A program made the translations under genes and the position numbers. Shown piece by piece: positions 13,967-23,845 of a stretch of 64,000 nucleotides of DNA (position 1 is its first letter; every line of letters begins with the position of its first letter). Where the stretch lies: NCBI GenBank assembly GCA_029817715.1, contig JARUPY010000340.1:86596-150595 (forward strand), written 5' to 3'. This DNA is from Melastoma dodecandrum. Lineage: Eukaryota > Streptophyta > Magnoliopsida > Myrtales > Melastomataceae. The notes beneath the pieces are model-generated. The model searched no databases. It was not told the origin of the DNA and worked only from the letters and a program-made list of their open reading frames with translations.

Positions 13967-14380
13967 TGATGCGCGTCTTTCCGTCCCACACGCACCGAAA
14001 CTCCTCGACGCAAGAAAACACTCACTGGACGCCGATCAACCCCCCATTCATTGGATAAGGACGCTTAACAACCCGACAGCCAAACGTACACATTCCCTCC
14101 ATTTCCACTACCACGACACCCCTTCCTAACAACTTACTCCCGTAACAACCTCCTCCCTCCTACGCCTGCCACCTGCTACTTAAAGACAGCCAACGTCTCA
14201 GCTGCTTTGTGGGCTCGGTTCCTAGTAGACCGACACTCAGCCCACACAGTCCTTATTTACAACCCAGTCATATATTTACAACCCAACCCCAGCCCATCTC
14301 CTCATGACCCGACTTCTAACTGTCATTAATAGCCTTCGGCTCCCACTCTTTTTTCTGCCTTCTTCCCCTGCCCTGCATCA
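13967..14380 (-). repeat. 3' LTR of the Ty3 element
   Basis: 414 bases; ends TGATGC and CTGCATCA as read on the plus strand. Seven mismatches to the other LTR, six of them transitions. Confidence 0.95.
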
Positions 14381-14446
14381 AGCCACCCCCCTTAAAGCAC
14401 ACTTGTCCTCGAGTGTGCAATGAGGGTAACGCTTCTCAAAGTCGTA

Positions 14447-15771
14447 CTAGTACTCCCACGTGGCGTCATCGATGGACCCTGCCGACCATTCCACCAGGAC
14501 CATTGTGGCTGCTCTGTTGCCTCGTTTAACCATCTTCCTGCCAAGAATAGCAACTGGAATGCGGGATGGAACGGCACAGAAGCTGGGAAGGTCTGGTAAC
14601 ACCCTTGAAAAGCTTGACACACCTGCCCGCAACTTGGAGACGTGAAAAGTGGGATGAACCGCGACACCATCCGGTAATTTTAGTCGATATGCAACCTTGC
14701 CCACCTTGTCCATCACTTGATAAGGGCCGTAGTAAAGAGGAGCAAGCTTATGAGCTGAACGACGAGCCACACTATGCTGCCTATAGGTCTGCAATTTCAC
14801 GTAAACCCAGTCACCGATAAGGAACTCCCTTTCTGAACGATGCTGATCGGCCATTTGTTTCATCCGATGTTGGGCGCGATCCAAGTTGAACCGGAGGATG
14901 CGGAGCATAGCTTCACGATCTCTTAATATCCCATCTACTGCAGCCACCTTGCTATCATTGCCAAAATAAGGCAAATGGATGGGTGGAGGATACCTATATA
15001 GTGCTTCAAAGGGCTCACTTGGATTGCGGAATGGTACGAGGTGTTATACCACCATTCCGCCAACGAAAGCCATTTATACCAATCTTTGGGGCAATCTCCG
15101 ACCATGCAGCGAAGGTACGTTTCTAGATAGCGATTCACCACCTCCGTTTGGCCGTCCGTTTGCGGATGGTAAGCCGAAGAGAGATGCAGCTCCACTCCTT
15201 GGAGGCGGAATAGGTCCTGCCAGAACCGGCTAAGGAAAACCGCGTCACGGTCGCTCACTATCGTTGAAGGTGACCCATGTAACTTGAACACTTGGTCAAG
15301 AAATGCCTGAGCAACCGAGTTAGCCGAATAAGGATGAGATAGACCTAGGAAATGGCTGTATTTGGTCAAGCGGTCCACCACCACTAATATCACTTCCTTA
15401 CCCTGCGATTTAGGTAACCCATCGATGAAATCCGTCGAGATATCTTGCCACACTCCTACCGGAATAGGTAACGGCTGCAGAAGCCCAGGAGAGGCCGCGT
15501 TGTCATACTTGCAACGAATACAAACATCACAGGTGCGCATGAAGTTTCTGACATCCTTATGAATACCTTTCCAGAAGAACAACCCAGCTACTCGTTTCGT
15601 TGTCGCTAATACGCCCGAATGGCCACCCATCGAGCCGCTGTGAAAGGTATGGATGACCTTCCTGCGAACCTCTGCATTTCTGCCCACTACAATGCGGCTC
15701 CCCTTTTTTAACAATGATTGATGCCACTTAAAGGCACGGGATGTCAGTGTGCCTTCGCGAAGCCCCTGCAT
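14447..15771 (-). pseudogene. Ty3 integrase and chromodomain-like end of pol
   Basis: Carries the HHCC zinc-binding region (GGHSGVLATTKRVAG and CDVCIRCK), the integrase core with DFIDGLPKS, IVSDRDAVF and YHPQTDGQTEVVNR, and a C-terminal part ending VLVEWSAG...ATWEY, which resembles a degenerate chromodomain. The frame shifts once near 15011-15013, consistent with loss of one C from a run, so integrase and tail lie in different frames. The upstream part is in frame with the gag-pol ORF but separated by one TGA at 15801-15799. Confidence 0.88.
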
Positions 15772-15798
15772 TATTCGCTGCAGTTCCTGATCTTCTTC

Positions 15799-18700
15799 TC
15801 AAGTACTCTTTACCTCATCCAGAAGAGTTGGCCGATAGTCCTGAACCGCTAAAGCCAGCAACTCCGCCCCTTGCACATGGGAGAGTGCGTCCGCTGCCAC
15901 GTTGTCTTTCCCTTTCTTATAAGATATTTCATAATCGTATCCCATTAGCTTCGATAGCCACTTGAATTGACTCTCGGTATGCAACCGTTGCTCCAATAAG
16001 AATTTAAGGCTTCTATGATCACTCTTAATGATAAAATGTCGTCCCATGAGATAATGGTGCCACCTCTTAATCGCGTACACAATGGAGTATAACTCCTTTT
16101 CGTAAACTGATAATGCCTTATGCTGATCAGATAAGGACTTACTTATGTACGCGATCGGTTGCTGGTTCTGCGTAAGGACTGCACCTATTCCCAAGTCGCT
16201 CGCATCTGTTTCAACCACAAACTCGGAAGAGAAATCAGGTAGGCGAAGTGTAGGAGCAGTGGTTAATCGTACCTTCAATTCTTCAAACGCGGCTTGAGCC
16301 GCTTCATCCCAATGGAAGGAGTCCTTCTTTAGCAGATTAGTTAAGGGTCGGCTGATCACCCCGTAACCTTTAATGAAGCACCTATAGTAACCGCTTAACC
16401 CGAGGAACCCCCGCAGCTGCTTCAGGTTCGACGGAACCGGCCACTCCCTCACAACTTGTGCCTTTTTTGGGTCAGTCGACACCCCTGTTTTATCTATATA
16501 ATGACCCAAGTATTCCACCTTCGACTGGCCGAATGCACACTTAGAGCACTTCGCATACAAGGTGTGCTGCTGGAGTATAGTCAGGACAGAGCGCAAATGT
16601 CGTACGTGATCCCCTACTGTCCGGCTATAAATCAGGATATCGTCGAAGAAGACTAGAACATACTTCCTCAGATATGGCCGGAAGAGTGCATTCATCAGCC
16701 CCTGGAATGTGGACGGAGCATTCGTGAGACCAAACGACATTACGAGGAACTCGTAATGACCATCATGGGTGTGAAAGGCGGTCTTGTGCACGTCCGCGGG
16801 ATCCATTCGGATCTGATGATAGCCAGAGCGCAAGTCAATCTTGGAAAATATTACAGAACCATAAAGCTCGTCCAGAAGCTCCTCGATTACAGGTATGGGA
16901 TACTTGTCCTTTACTGTTTGATGATTCAGCTGTCGGTAATCGACGCACATACGCCACGTCCCATCCTTCTTCTTAACCAAAACTACCGGGGAAGAGAATG
17001 AACTCTTGCTGGGTTGAACTATTCCGCCCTCTAACAATTCACTGACCATTTTCTCTATAATGTTCTTCTGGGTGGCAGAAAAACGGTATGGTTTCACGTT
17101 TATCCCATTGATACCTTCCTTCAAAACGATTGTGTGCTCATGTCCTCTGAACGGTGGTAAAGTCGTGGGGTCTTCGAAAACAACCGCAAATTCTTCCAAT
17201 ACCCCTGCAATTTCAGAGGGTACCACCTCTGATCCGGTCAGATGATACAAGAATTCAGTTTCCTCATGAAGAGGGTGGCTCATCCACGCAGAGGATCTTT
17301 GCTGCATCAATTTCTTATCCATGTATTTGCTCTTAACTAACCTCCACAGTTTCTTGTCTGCGTTGGTTTTACCTCCCTTCAAGACAATGCTCTGCCCCGC
17401 TTGCTGGAAGCTCATAAGAGCTAACCTGAAGTTCCAGATAATATCCCCCAACTGCTCTAACCGCTTTACTTCAAGGACCATCTCACAGCCAACTAATGGA
17501 ATCACCAGGAAATCGGCCTCAAACGAATAACCCTGCATTTTCCAAGGAAATGATCGCAGCGTCTTGAAGCTGGAAATTGCTCTCCCATCAGCCACCATCA
17601 CCTTCACCGGAGGCGTAATTGTGGCAAGGACTCCCAAACCTCTAATCACGCCCGCATCGACGAAATTGTGTGTACTACCGGAGTCTATTAAAATTTGTAG
17701 GGTCTTCCCTTTATACTTGCCCTCTAATGTCATAGTTTTTGTATCCCTGTTCCCCTCTTCCCCATTCAATGCGTGCAGCGTTACCTGCACCTCCTCTCCC
17801 TCATCTGCGGATGCCCGACAACGAGTATCATCTTCCTCCTCCGTAGCATCCACCAAAAAACGAGAAAAATTGTCTCTTAGAGCATCGGTGGTCACGTGTG
17901 AAGGGCTCATTGCAGCCGAAGCAAGTCCCTTTTGCCTCCTGTCGGCGATCTCCTCTTGGCTGAGTCTTCTCCGAGTCACGGGTACCGGAATGCCCCTATT
18001 TTCAATGCCCTTGTTTTCCGGAAATCTGGAATTACCAGTCCCAATCAAAGAGCCCTTCGGAGTAAGGATTTCATTGCTCCGCACAGAACCACTGGACGCT
18101 CCAGGCGAGGGGCCTGACCCTCTACTCCACACCTGCAGCCTTGAACCTATTGCTTCCCCTCCCGATGGTGGCACATCAGTACCAAGGATTCGGGCGCTAG
18201 CCTGTGCGCTGAGTAAATCCATCGGCCGAAGTAACCAAATAGTGCTTCGATATTCTTCCTTGAGGCCGTTGATGAATAGGCTAACTTGGAAATCGACCGG
18301 CAAGTCTACCTTCGCCAAGATCTTGCGCAAACACGTGTCGAACTCCTCCATATATGTGTATAGATTGATATACACTCCTTCTTGCTTCAAGTTTTTTGTC
18401 CTACCCATCGGGTCCTCAAAAACTTCACACCCAAACCTCTTAGTTACAGCCGTCACGTATTCCTGCCACCCCAGCGAATCCAACAGTCCCCTGTTCCTCA
18501 CGAATGTATAATGCCACTGCAATGCCGCCCCGTACATGTATAACGACGCAACCTTTACCTTCTTATCCTCGGGAATCCCCTCTAATTCAAAGTATCGTTG
18601 ACACTTATACAACCAATCATCCAAGTTACTGCCATCGAATTCCGGGAATCCAACTTTGGGCATAAGAAATCCAGATTGAGACCTGAAGTATTGCTCACTG

Positions 18701-18960
18701 AAGTTCTCCGTTCTGCTTCCCGACCCCCCTGTTCGTGAAGCTTCAGACCCCAACTCCCCTCTTTTCCCTTCCTGTATGGATTTAGCTAAGGAAACCATCT
18801 GGGTGTGCATCATCTCCCATTTCATCTCGGATTGCACCTGGATGTCCTTCATTTGCTGCGTCACAAGATCCATCCGCTCCACCAAACCGCTGATGAGAGC
18901 ATTCGACGCCTCTTGGTCCTTCTTCAACTCCGACAGTCTCGTCTCCCTCGTCTCTCCCAT
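15799..18960 (-). CDS. Ty3 gag-pol polyprotein, first part
   Basis: A 1053-codon open frame: gag core (FPEFDGSNLDDWLYKCQRYF), protease (ILIDSGSTHNFVD, about 17700-17662), reverse transcriptase (YHQIRMDP near 16820-16797, FFDDILIYS near 16650-16624) and RNase H (VETDASDLGIGAVLTQ). The start is the first Met after the primer site. The expected gag zinc knuckle is present only in another frame around 17930-17880, although the ORF stays open through it. The frame ends in a TGA that falls between RNase H and integrase. It would supply the particle, protease and polymerase, but the element as a whole is defective. Confidence 0.92.
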   Translation of the reverse strand: MGETRETRLSELKKDQEASNALISGLVERMDLVTQQMKDIQVQSEMKWEMMHTQMVSLAKSIQEGKRGELGSEASRTGGSGSRTENFSEQYFRSQSGFLMPKVGFPEFDGSNLDDWLYKCQRYFELEGIPEDKKVKVASLYMYGAALQWHYTFVRNRGLLDSLGWQEYVTAVTKRFGCEVFEDPMGRTKNLKQEGVYINLYTYMEEFDTCLRKILAKVDLPVDFQVSLFINGLKEEYRSTIWLLRPMDLLSAQASARILGTDVPPSGGEAIGSRLQVWSRGSGPSPGASSGSVRSNEILTPKGSLIGTGNSRFPENKGIENRGIPVPVTRRRLSQEEIADRRQKGLASAAMSPSHVTTDALRDNFSRFLVDATEEEDDTRCRASADEGEEVQVTLHALNGEEGNRDTKTMTLEGKYKGKTLQILIDSGSTHNFVDAGVIRGLGVLATITPPVKVMVADGRAISSFKTLRSFPWKMQGYSFEADFLVIPLVGCEMVLEVKRLEQLGDIIWNFRLALMSFQQAGQSIVLKGGKTNADKKLWRLVKSKYMDKKLMQQRSSAWMSHPLHEETEFLYHLTGSEVVPSEIAGVLEEFAVVFEDPTTLPPFRGHEHTIVLKEGINGINVKPYRFSATQKNIIEKMVSELLEGGIVQPSKSSFSSPVVLVKKKDGTWRMCVDYRQLNHQTVKDKYPIPVIEELLDELYGSVIFSKIDLRSGYHQIRMDPADVHKTAFHTHDGHYEFLVMSFGLTNAPSTFQGLMNALFRPYLRKYVLVFFDDILIYSRTVGDHVRHLRSVLTILQQHTLYAKCSKCAFGQSKVEYLGHYIDKTGVSTDPKKAQVVREWPVPSNLKQLRGFLGLSGYYRCFIKGYGVISRPLTNLLKKDSFHWDEAAQAAFEELKVRLTTAPTLRLPDFSSEFVVETDASDLGIGAVLTQNQQPIAYISKSLSDQHKALSVYEKELYSIVYAIKRWHHYLMGRHFIIKSDHRSLKFLLEQRLHTESQFKWLSKLMGYDYEISYKKGKDNVAADALSHVQGAELLALAVQDYRPTLLDEVKST

Positions 18961-18977
18961 TACTACAGGATGTCACC

Positions 18978-18988
18978 GCTCTGATACC
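18978..18988 (-). other. Primer binding site, initiator tRNA-Met type
   Basis: Minus-strand GGTATCAGAGC is the common plant LTR-retrotransposon primer site complementary to the 3' end of initiator tRNA-Met. Confidence 0.85.
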
Positions 18989-18990
18989 CT

Positions 18991-19404
18991 TGATGCGTGT
19001 CTTTCCGTCCCACACGCACCGAAACTCCTCGCCGCAAGAAAACACTCACTGGACGCCGATCAACCCCCCATTCATTGGATAAGGATGCTTAACAACCCGA
19101 CAGCCAAACGTACACACTCCCTCCATTTCCACTACCACGACACCCCTTCCTAACAACTTACTCCCGTAACAACCTCCTCCCTCCTACGCCTGCCACCTGC
19201 TACTTAAAGACAGCCAACGTCTCAGCTGCTTTGTGGGCTCGGTTCCTAGTAGGCCGACACTCAGCCCACACAGTCCTTATTTACAACCCAGTCATATATT
19301 TACAACCCAACCCCAGCCCATCTCCTCATGACCCGACTTCTAACTGTCATTAACAGCCTTCGGCTCCCACTCTTTTTTCTGCCTTCTTCCCCTGCCCTAC
19401 ATCA
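18991..19404 (-). repeat. 5' LTR of the Ty3 element
   Basis: 414 bases, start TGATGCGTGT and end CTACATCA on the plus strand. The primer site lies two bases away from it on the internal side. Confidence 0.95.
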
Positions 19405-19887
19405 GAAAGCCTTCTCCCTTTCCTCCCCTGGTTCACTCCACAGTGCCCTCCAAACGGCTGGGGCACACTGCATTTTCGAATTCATACCCGTGCATCTTTT
19501 AAGTCAAGAAATTCCTTGACTCCCAAAGGGCAAGAAGAAATAGGAAAAGAGACAGAGTGGAGGACCTTTATACTACTATACGATGCACCTTTTCATCTAC
19601 GTATCTAGCCCAGAATCGGGCCATGGCCCTGTCATAGGGATGAAGAGGGAGGACAGGGTTGCCGGTCCAGTTGGCATCGATGTAGTCAATGATGATGAGG
19701 GACTCGGGGATTGGTTTCCCGTGGTGGACGAGGACAGGGACTTGCTTGTGGACAGGGGTTGAACTGGAGGAGGAGGAGGGGACTCTTGATGGAGAGGTCC
19801 TCCTCTACGTACTGATAAGGTATGCCCTTCAAAGCAAGGTCCTCCTCGACTTCCCCAGACTCCCAACAGCTTCAGATCTCCCTCCAT

Positions 19888-20745
19888 TGCAGCCTGTTTT
19901 GGGAATTGGGAGATGCTGAAGAGGGGTGTGTGCGTGTGTGTTTTTATATTTAAGTGAGGGTGGCCTGTCCTGATGGTAGTTTATAACTTGGGGGAAGGAG
20001 TCTGTCTCTGCTTGGATGGCGTCACTGATGGAGTGATCGTATCGTATGCGCTTACTTTGAAATGTTGTAACTTGGCCTTACTTAACCCAAATTCAGCACG
20101 GGTTGCCGTCTCCCAATTTTTATTGTCATCAATCAATCGTCCATCATTATTTTAAATTTAATAAGGTTATTTTGTATGAAATATAATTAGTAATGTATTT
20201 AGTTATTAATCAAACACTCACATGATTATGAGTAAGTATTTTGAATCATAAGAACAAATTTTTTGTTCTATATCGAACTTTTGAATTTAGAGAAATACTT
20301 CTCCCGTGTCGTACTTGATGTTCTTTTTTACCTTGTCTTACATGTTTGGATATGTTCGAACATCAAACCGTTGTATTTACACAAAGTAAGTCATGAATCA
20401 ATTTATTTGTAGTGGCTCCATTATTTCACGAATAACTTTCTGTAAGAATATCGGAATTTAGTGAAACTTGCTTCATTGTGTTTGTAACTTCGATACAGTT
20501 CAAGTGACACCAATTGAGTTGAATTTGGACTTGCGTCTTACAAATTCTAAACAAGTATCAATTTTCAGGTCATTGATACCTAGCAATATACCGTGTTTTT
20601 GAGGGAATATAATCAAAAATCAAATCATGAATTAGTTTGCAAGCTTTGGTGAAAAGAAGCTTAAAATGGGTCTTAGACAGGTAACTTTTTGTACCATGTA
20701 GTGTCCCAGTAGTCAAGTGGCCTTCCTCCGGTGATGTTTCAGGCT
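19888..20745. other. Intergenic
   Basis: AT-rich flank upstream of the third GST. I see only short accidental frames and no recognisable repeat. Confidence 0.5.
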
Positions 20746-20886
20746 GTGTTGTTAAAAGCGCGCCTAGGCGCAACGAGGCACCCAGAGAACACTTCACTCC
20801 AAAGCGCTGGAGCGGCCAGCAGGAAGCGGCTCCTAGGCGCACCTTCCGTGCCTTAGGCCTTTGGTGCCCTACCTTTGTTTCAACAA
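20746..20886. repeat. MITE-like GC-palindromic repeat
   Basis: Starts TGTTGTTAAAAGCG and ends CTTTGTTTCAACAACA, an imperfect terminal inverted pair. The interior is dense in GCGCCTAGGCGC-like palindromes. No clear target duplication. It lies about 120 bases upstream of the LEA_2 gene start, and a similar remnant occurs at 3637-3680. Confidence 0.4.
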
Positions 20887-21006
20887 CATTGTTGTGAGAA
20901 TCCCTATCGCTGTTTAACTTGGCAACTTTCTCTGAAAGCTAGGCATCGTCGGCCACAGACCGATCAGACGGCGATGATGAAATAGTGGGCATCTGCTAAA
21001 AATGAA

Positions 21007-22359
21007 ATGGGGACAGCAATCGGATGCTCTCTATTGGGCAAAAGGAAATTATCCACAGAAGAAAGAACCCAGCAGGGGGATGGCTTTGCCTTGTCCCCTC
21101 GGCAAATGTCTGATTCTTTGCTCTTTCAACCAATCCATCTCCCCCTAGTACACATGAATTCTGATTCCTCTTCAAGTTATTCTGCTCTTACCTCCCCTTC
21201 AAATGAATCTAGCACTAATTATATGTCCCCTATAACACTCTCATTTGTCCCCTCCTCATTCATTCACTTGTCTCCCCCATTTCATTCACCAATCATGGAC
21301 TACCGTCGTGAGACCAATCCACACTTCACCCAGCCCCCAGAAACAACCAGACCTCCTCATGGCCATCCTCCCCCACCCATCCAGTCTCCACTTCTGGCCG
21401 CGACTCCCCCTAGCCAGCTACCCCAGCAAGAGCCACATCCCCAGGTCCCTCCTCCTTCCCGCTCCCAACATCGACAAACCTCCTTCCCTCAACGTGAAGC
21501 CGAAGACCACTATCCCATCCATAATCACAACCAGCCCCCTCCTGCGGACTCTGCTTTAGAGCCCCACCAGCCGGAACGTTCACGAAGGAATCGCCGCCGT
21601 CAAGGGCAACTTCAGCTCGTCGAACCACCGCCACGGACACAACAGGCCCCGCCTCCACCCTCGGCCCCACGTGCTCCTCCACCTCAGCGTAAACAGACCA
21701 TAAATGTACCGGTTGAGCAGCCAACGGAGCCCGCGGGGATAGACCACGAGCGTCCCTCTCAAAACCTCCGATACTTTCCTCAGCAAAAGACCCGGTTCCC
21801 GACATGGTTCATTGCCATCTTCTGCGCCATCTTTTGGCTCATCATAATAGTAGGAGGGCTCATTGTACTCATAGTGTACCTAGTTTTCCGCCCACACATG
21901 CCCCGTTTTGACATCCCTGCTGCCTCCCTGAACGCAGCTTACCTAGACTTAGGCACCTACCTGAACGCCGATGTCACCCTGCTCGTCAACTTCACCAACC
22001 CAAACAAGAAAGTCAGTGTCGACTTCAGCTCTGTGATCCTGGACTTCTACTATGGAAGCAACCCCATTGCAACGCAATACATAGAGCCCTTCTCTGTGGC
22101 AAGCCGCGAGTCGAGGTTCGCGCATGCGCACATGGTAAGCAGTGAGGTGAGGCTTCTTTTGGCCGACAGCCAAAGGCTGAGCACGCAGCTAGCGAGCAAT
22201 GGGCTGGTGATGTTCGAGGTGAGGGGGCTGTTCCGGACACGGTCCAACTTGGGGAGCTTCCTGAGGTACTCATACTGGTTATACGGACACTGCACCATCG
22301 CCCTCACGGGGCCACCTGCAGGAGTCCTCCGTGCGAGCAAGTGTACGACCAAGCGTTAA
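21007..22359 (+). CDS. NDR1/HIN1-like (LEA_2) membrane protein
   Basis: A single-exon frame of 450 residues. Residues ~1-260 are Ser- then Pro/Gln-rich and low complexity. One transmembrane segment follows (FCAIFWLIIIVGGLIVLIVY, about residues 270-290), then a LEA_2 domain (FDIPAASLNAAYLD, VTLLVNFTNPNKKV, PFSVASRESRFAHAH). Plant NHL proteins of this layout sit in the plasma membrane, some acting in pathogen response. Upstream Met is used here; MSDSLLF at 21106 or MDYRRET at 21295 are alternative starts. The long proline-rich cytosolic tail is larger than in classical NHL proteins of ~200-250 residues. The family is firm, the exact orthologue is not. Confidence 0.85.
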   Translation: MGTAIGCSLLGKRKLSTEERTQQGDGFALSPRQMSDSLLFQPIHLPLVHMNSDSSSSYSALTSPSNESSTNYMSPITLSFVPSSFIHLSPPFHSPIMDYRRETNPHFTQPPETTRPPHGHPPPPIQSPLLAATPPSQLPQQEPHPQVPPPSRSQHRQTSFPQREAEDHYPIHNHNQPPPADSALEPHQPERSRRNRRRQGQLQLVEPPPRTQQAPPPPSAPRAPPPQRKQTINVPVEQPTEPAGIDHERPSQNLRYFPQQKTRFPTWFIAIFCAIFWLIIIVGGLIVLIVYLVFRPHMPRFDIPAASLNAAYLDLGTYLNADVTLLVNFTNPNKKVSVDFSSVILDFYYGSNPIATQYIEPFSVASRESRFAHAHMVSSEVRLLLADSQRLSTQLASNGLVMFEVRGLFRTRSNLGSFLRYSYWLYGHCTIALTGPPAGVLRASKCTTKR

Positions 22360-23845
22360 GGGGCGCGTTCAGTGGGATGGAGTAAACTCAAGGGAAATTA
22401 GGTCGAAAATTTTCATTCGTTGGCCATTGTTTCATTGCCTAGAGAATTTTAAAACAATGTTTTGGCGTGTTTTACTCCCGTCGACCGTTGTATCAAATCG
22501 TATTTGATGAAAAGAAAGTATCGTTACGTCCCGAGTACGAAGCTTGTGAACAATGTGGGCCTTTTATCCTCACGAGGCCCAAAAGAGGATCAGATTAGGG
22601 TGGGTTACGGTCACAACAAGGTCGTCATCATTATTCATCTGGGAAGCTGAGGATGATTCAGACAGCGCCCATGAGACAAAAGCAAATTAGGGGATCCATC
22701 AATGCTGTGTATCTGGAGATCATGGTCCCTCACGTGTTGAAGCAGGGAGGCCTGATGGTGACATTGTTCCTGATTCAAACATCGATGAGTGATCATGATA
22801 AGCCCAGGAGAACCCGCCAACAGGCATGACATGGACACTAAGTTTAGAAAGCATGAACTTTGAAATGAGCAAGATATGGTGATTCCAAGTCTAGTTGGAG
22901 ATCGGAGGACACGCATGATACTGACTTTTGATCTTTCCCGGTTGTCTGTAGTTTAATATCCCAAATTGGTTTGTGAGACAGTATGATGAAATTTCAGTCT
23001 AATTGATTCTCAGTTATCGAGAAGATGAAAACTAGCTTGCTTACAAACGATTCCTGAGACCATAATAATAGTCATATGTGTATCCTCATGATTTAATTGT
23101 GGCTGTGGATTCAAGTGGCCTGGTTAGAATTGATTTGGGTAGTACTAGGAATGTTTAGGGAACAGGCATACCTGATTTCATGAAATCCACCAACTGTTTT
23201 CTGGTGACTGGACTTCAAGGGATCTTCGTGGTGTTTTAGTCATCTAAATAGCTGTTGTCTATGTGGGTGGCACTCAACAGGAATGGCCTTCTCGTTGAAA
23301 GTCTATTTGTTGTGTCTTGTCCTAATGCTGGTTGTTTCATGCTTACTTTATGCAGGGAGATTGTGTCTGAAAGGCCATGGTTTAACTTGAGCAGGAGACT
23401 ATCAAAAGACCGGCAGTATGCAATTGGTGTAAGTTATATCCATCCCAAGCCAAGATCCTGTCAAAGTCGATCTTTCATTGTGGAGGTCCGGCTGATGCTT
23501 GAGAGGCTGGGGCTGTGGATTATTTTGTACTCTTGGATGGGTTTTTGCGTGGCTCTGAATCTAAAGCTATGGTTTTGGCGTGTTGTGGCTGAGGCAGGAA
23601 ACAAGGGTAATCTTTCGGTCATCTGTAAACATCATTGTGGTCAGAGTTTGAGATCTGGCCTTCTTTTGGAGTCTTGTGGACGTGGAAAATTAGCGAGAAA
23701 ATGCCTCATAAAACGACTATTAATTCGTTAGTTTGAAGAGATAAACATTGCATTCAGAATAATGAACATTAGGAGAAACTAAAAAACCAAATGTGCCCGC
23801 GTCTGTAACAATTTACAACATGTGTACAACAGGAAATAAGGGTTA
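22360..23845. other. Intergenic
   Basis: No supported gene. A 158-codon plus-strand frame at 23255-23731 shows no family features and has biased composition; I regard it as chance. Confidence 0.5.

Larger units (their letters stand above)
13967..19404 (-). mobile_element. Ty3-type (Reina-like) LTR retrotransposon
   Basis: 5438 bases with two 414-base LTRs (TG...CA) flanked by the duplication GAAAG (13962-13966 and 19405-19409). On the minus strand the primer site GGTATCAGAGC (18988-18978) lies just inside the right LTR and matches initiator tRNA-Met. The purine tract AAGGGGGGTGGCT adjoins the left LTR at 14381-14393. Order gag, protease, RT, RNase H, integrase identifies Ty3. The small size, short LTRs and a chromodomain-like tail ending ATWEY suggest a Reina-type chromovirus. 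The LTRs differ at seven sites (1.7%), so the insertion is fairly recent. One stop and at least one indel break the polyprotein. Confidence 0.95.
13662..19887 (-). pseudogene. Third tau GST, split by a Ty3 element
   Basis: Exon 1 (19887-19589) starts MEGDLKLLGVWGS but then loses the codons for the catalytic SPF..R segment. It shifts frame there and again around the NPVHKQVP-like region. Intron donor is at 19588/19587 and acceptor before 19467. Exon 2 starts at 19467 with CAPAVWRALW, is cut at 19405-19409 by the Ty3 element, and resumes at 13961 (EVLGKLEAHLKEGDEKFFGG), ending LAAKPTS at 13662. The GAAAG target copy appears on both sides of the insertion. It is the most diverged and most damaged GST of the cluster. 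The break in exon 2 alone would abolish function. The 310 bases between it and the copia LTR hold no other gene. Confidence 0.92.

Noticed and set aside
17564..18511. 315-codon plus-strand frame
   Set aside because: Antisense shadow of the Ty3 gag region, which has clear motifs on the other strand.
23255..23731. 158-codon plus-strand frame
   Set aside because: No recognisable motif, Trp/Cys/Leu-rich, no supporting exon structure; likely chance.
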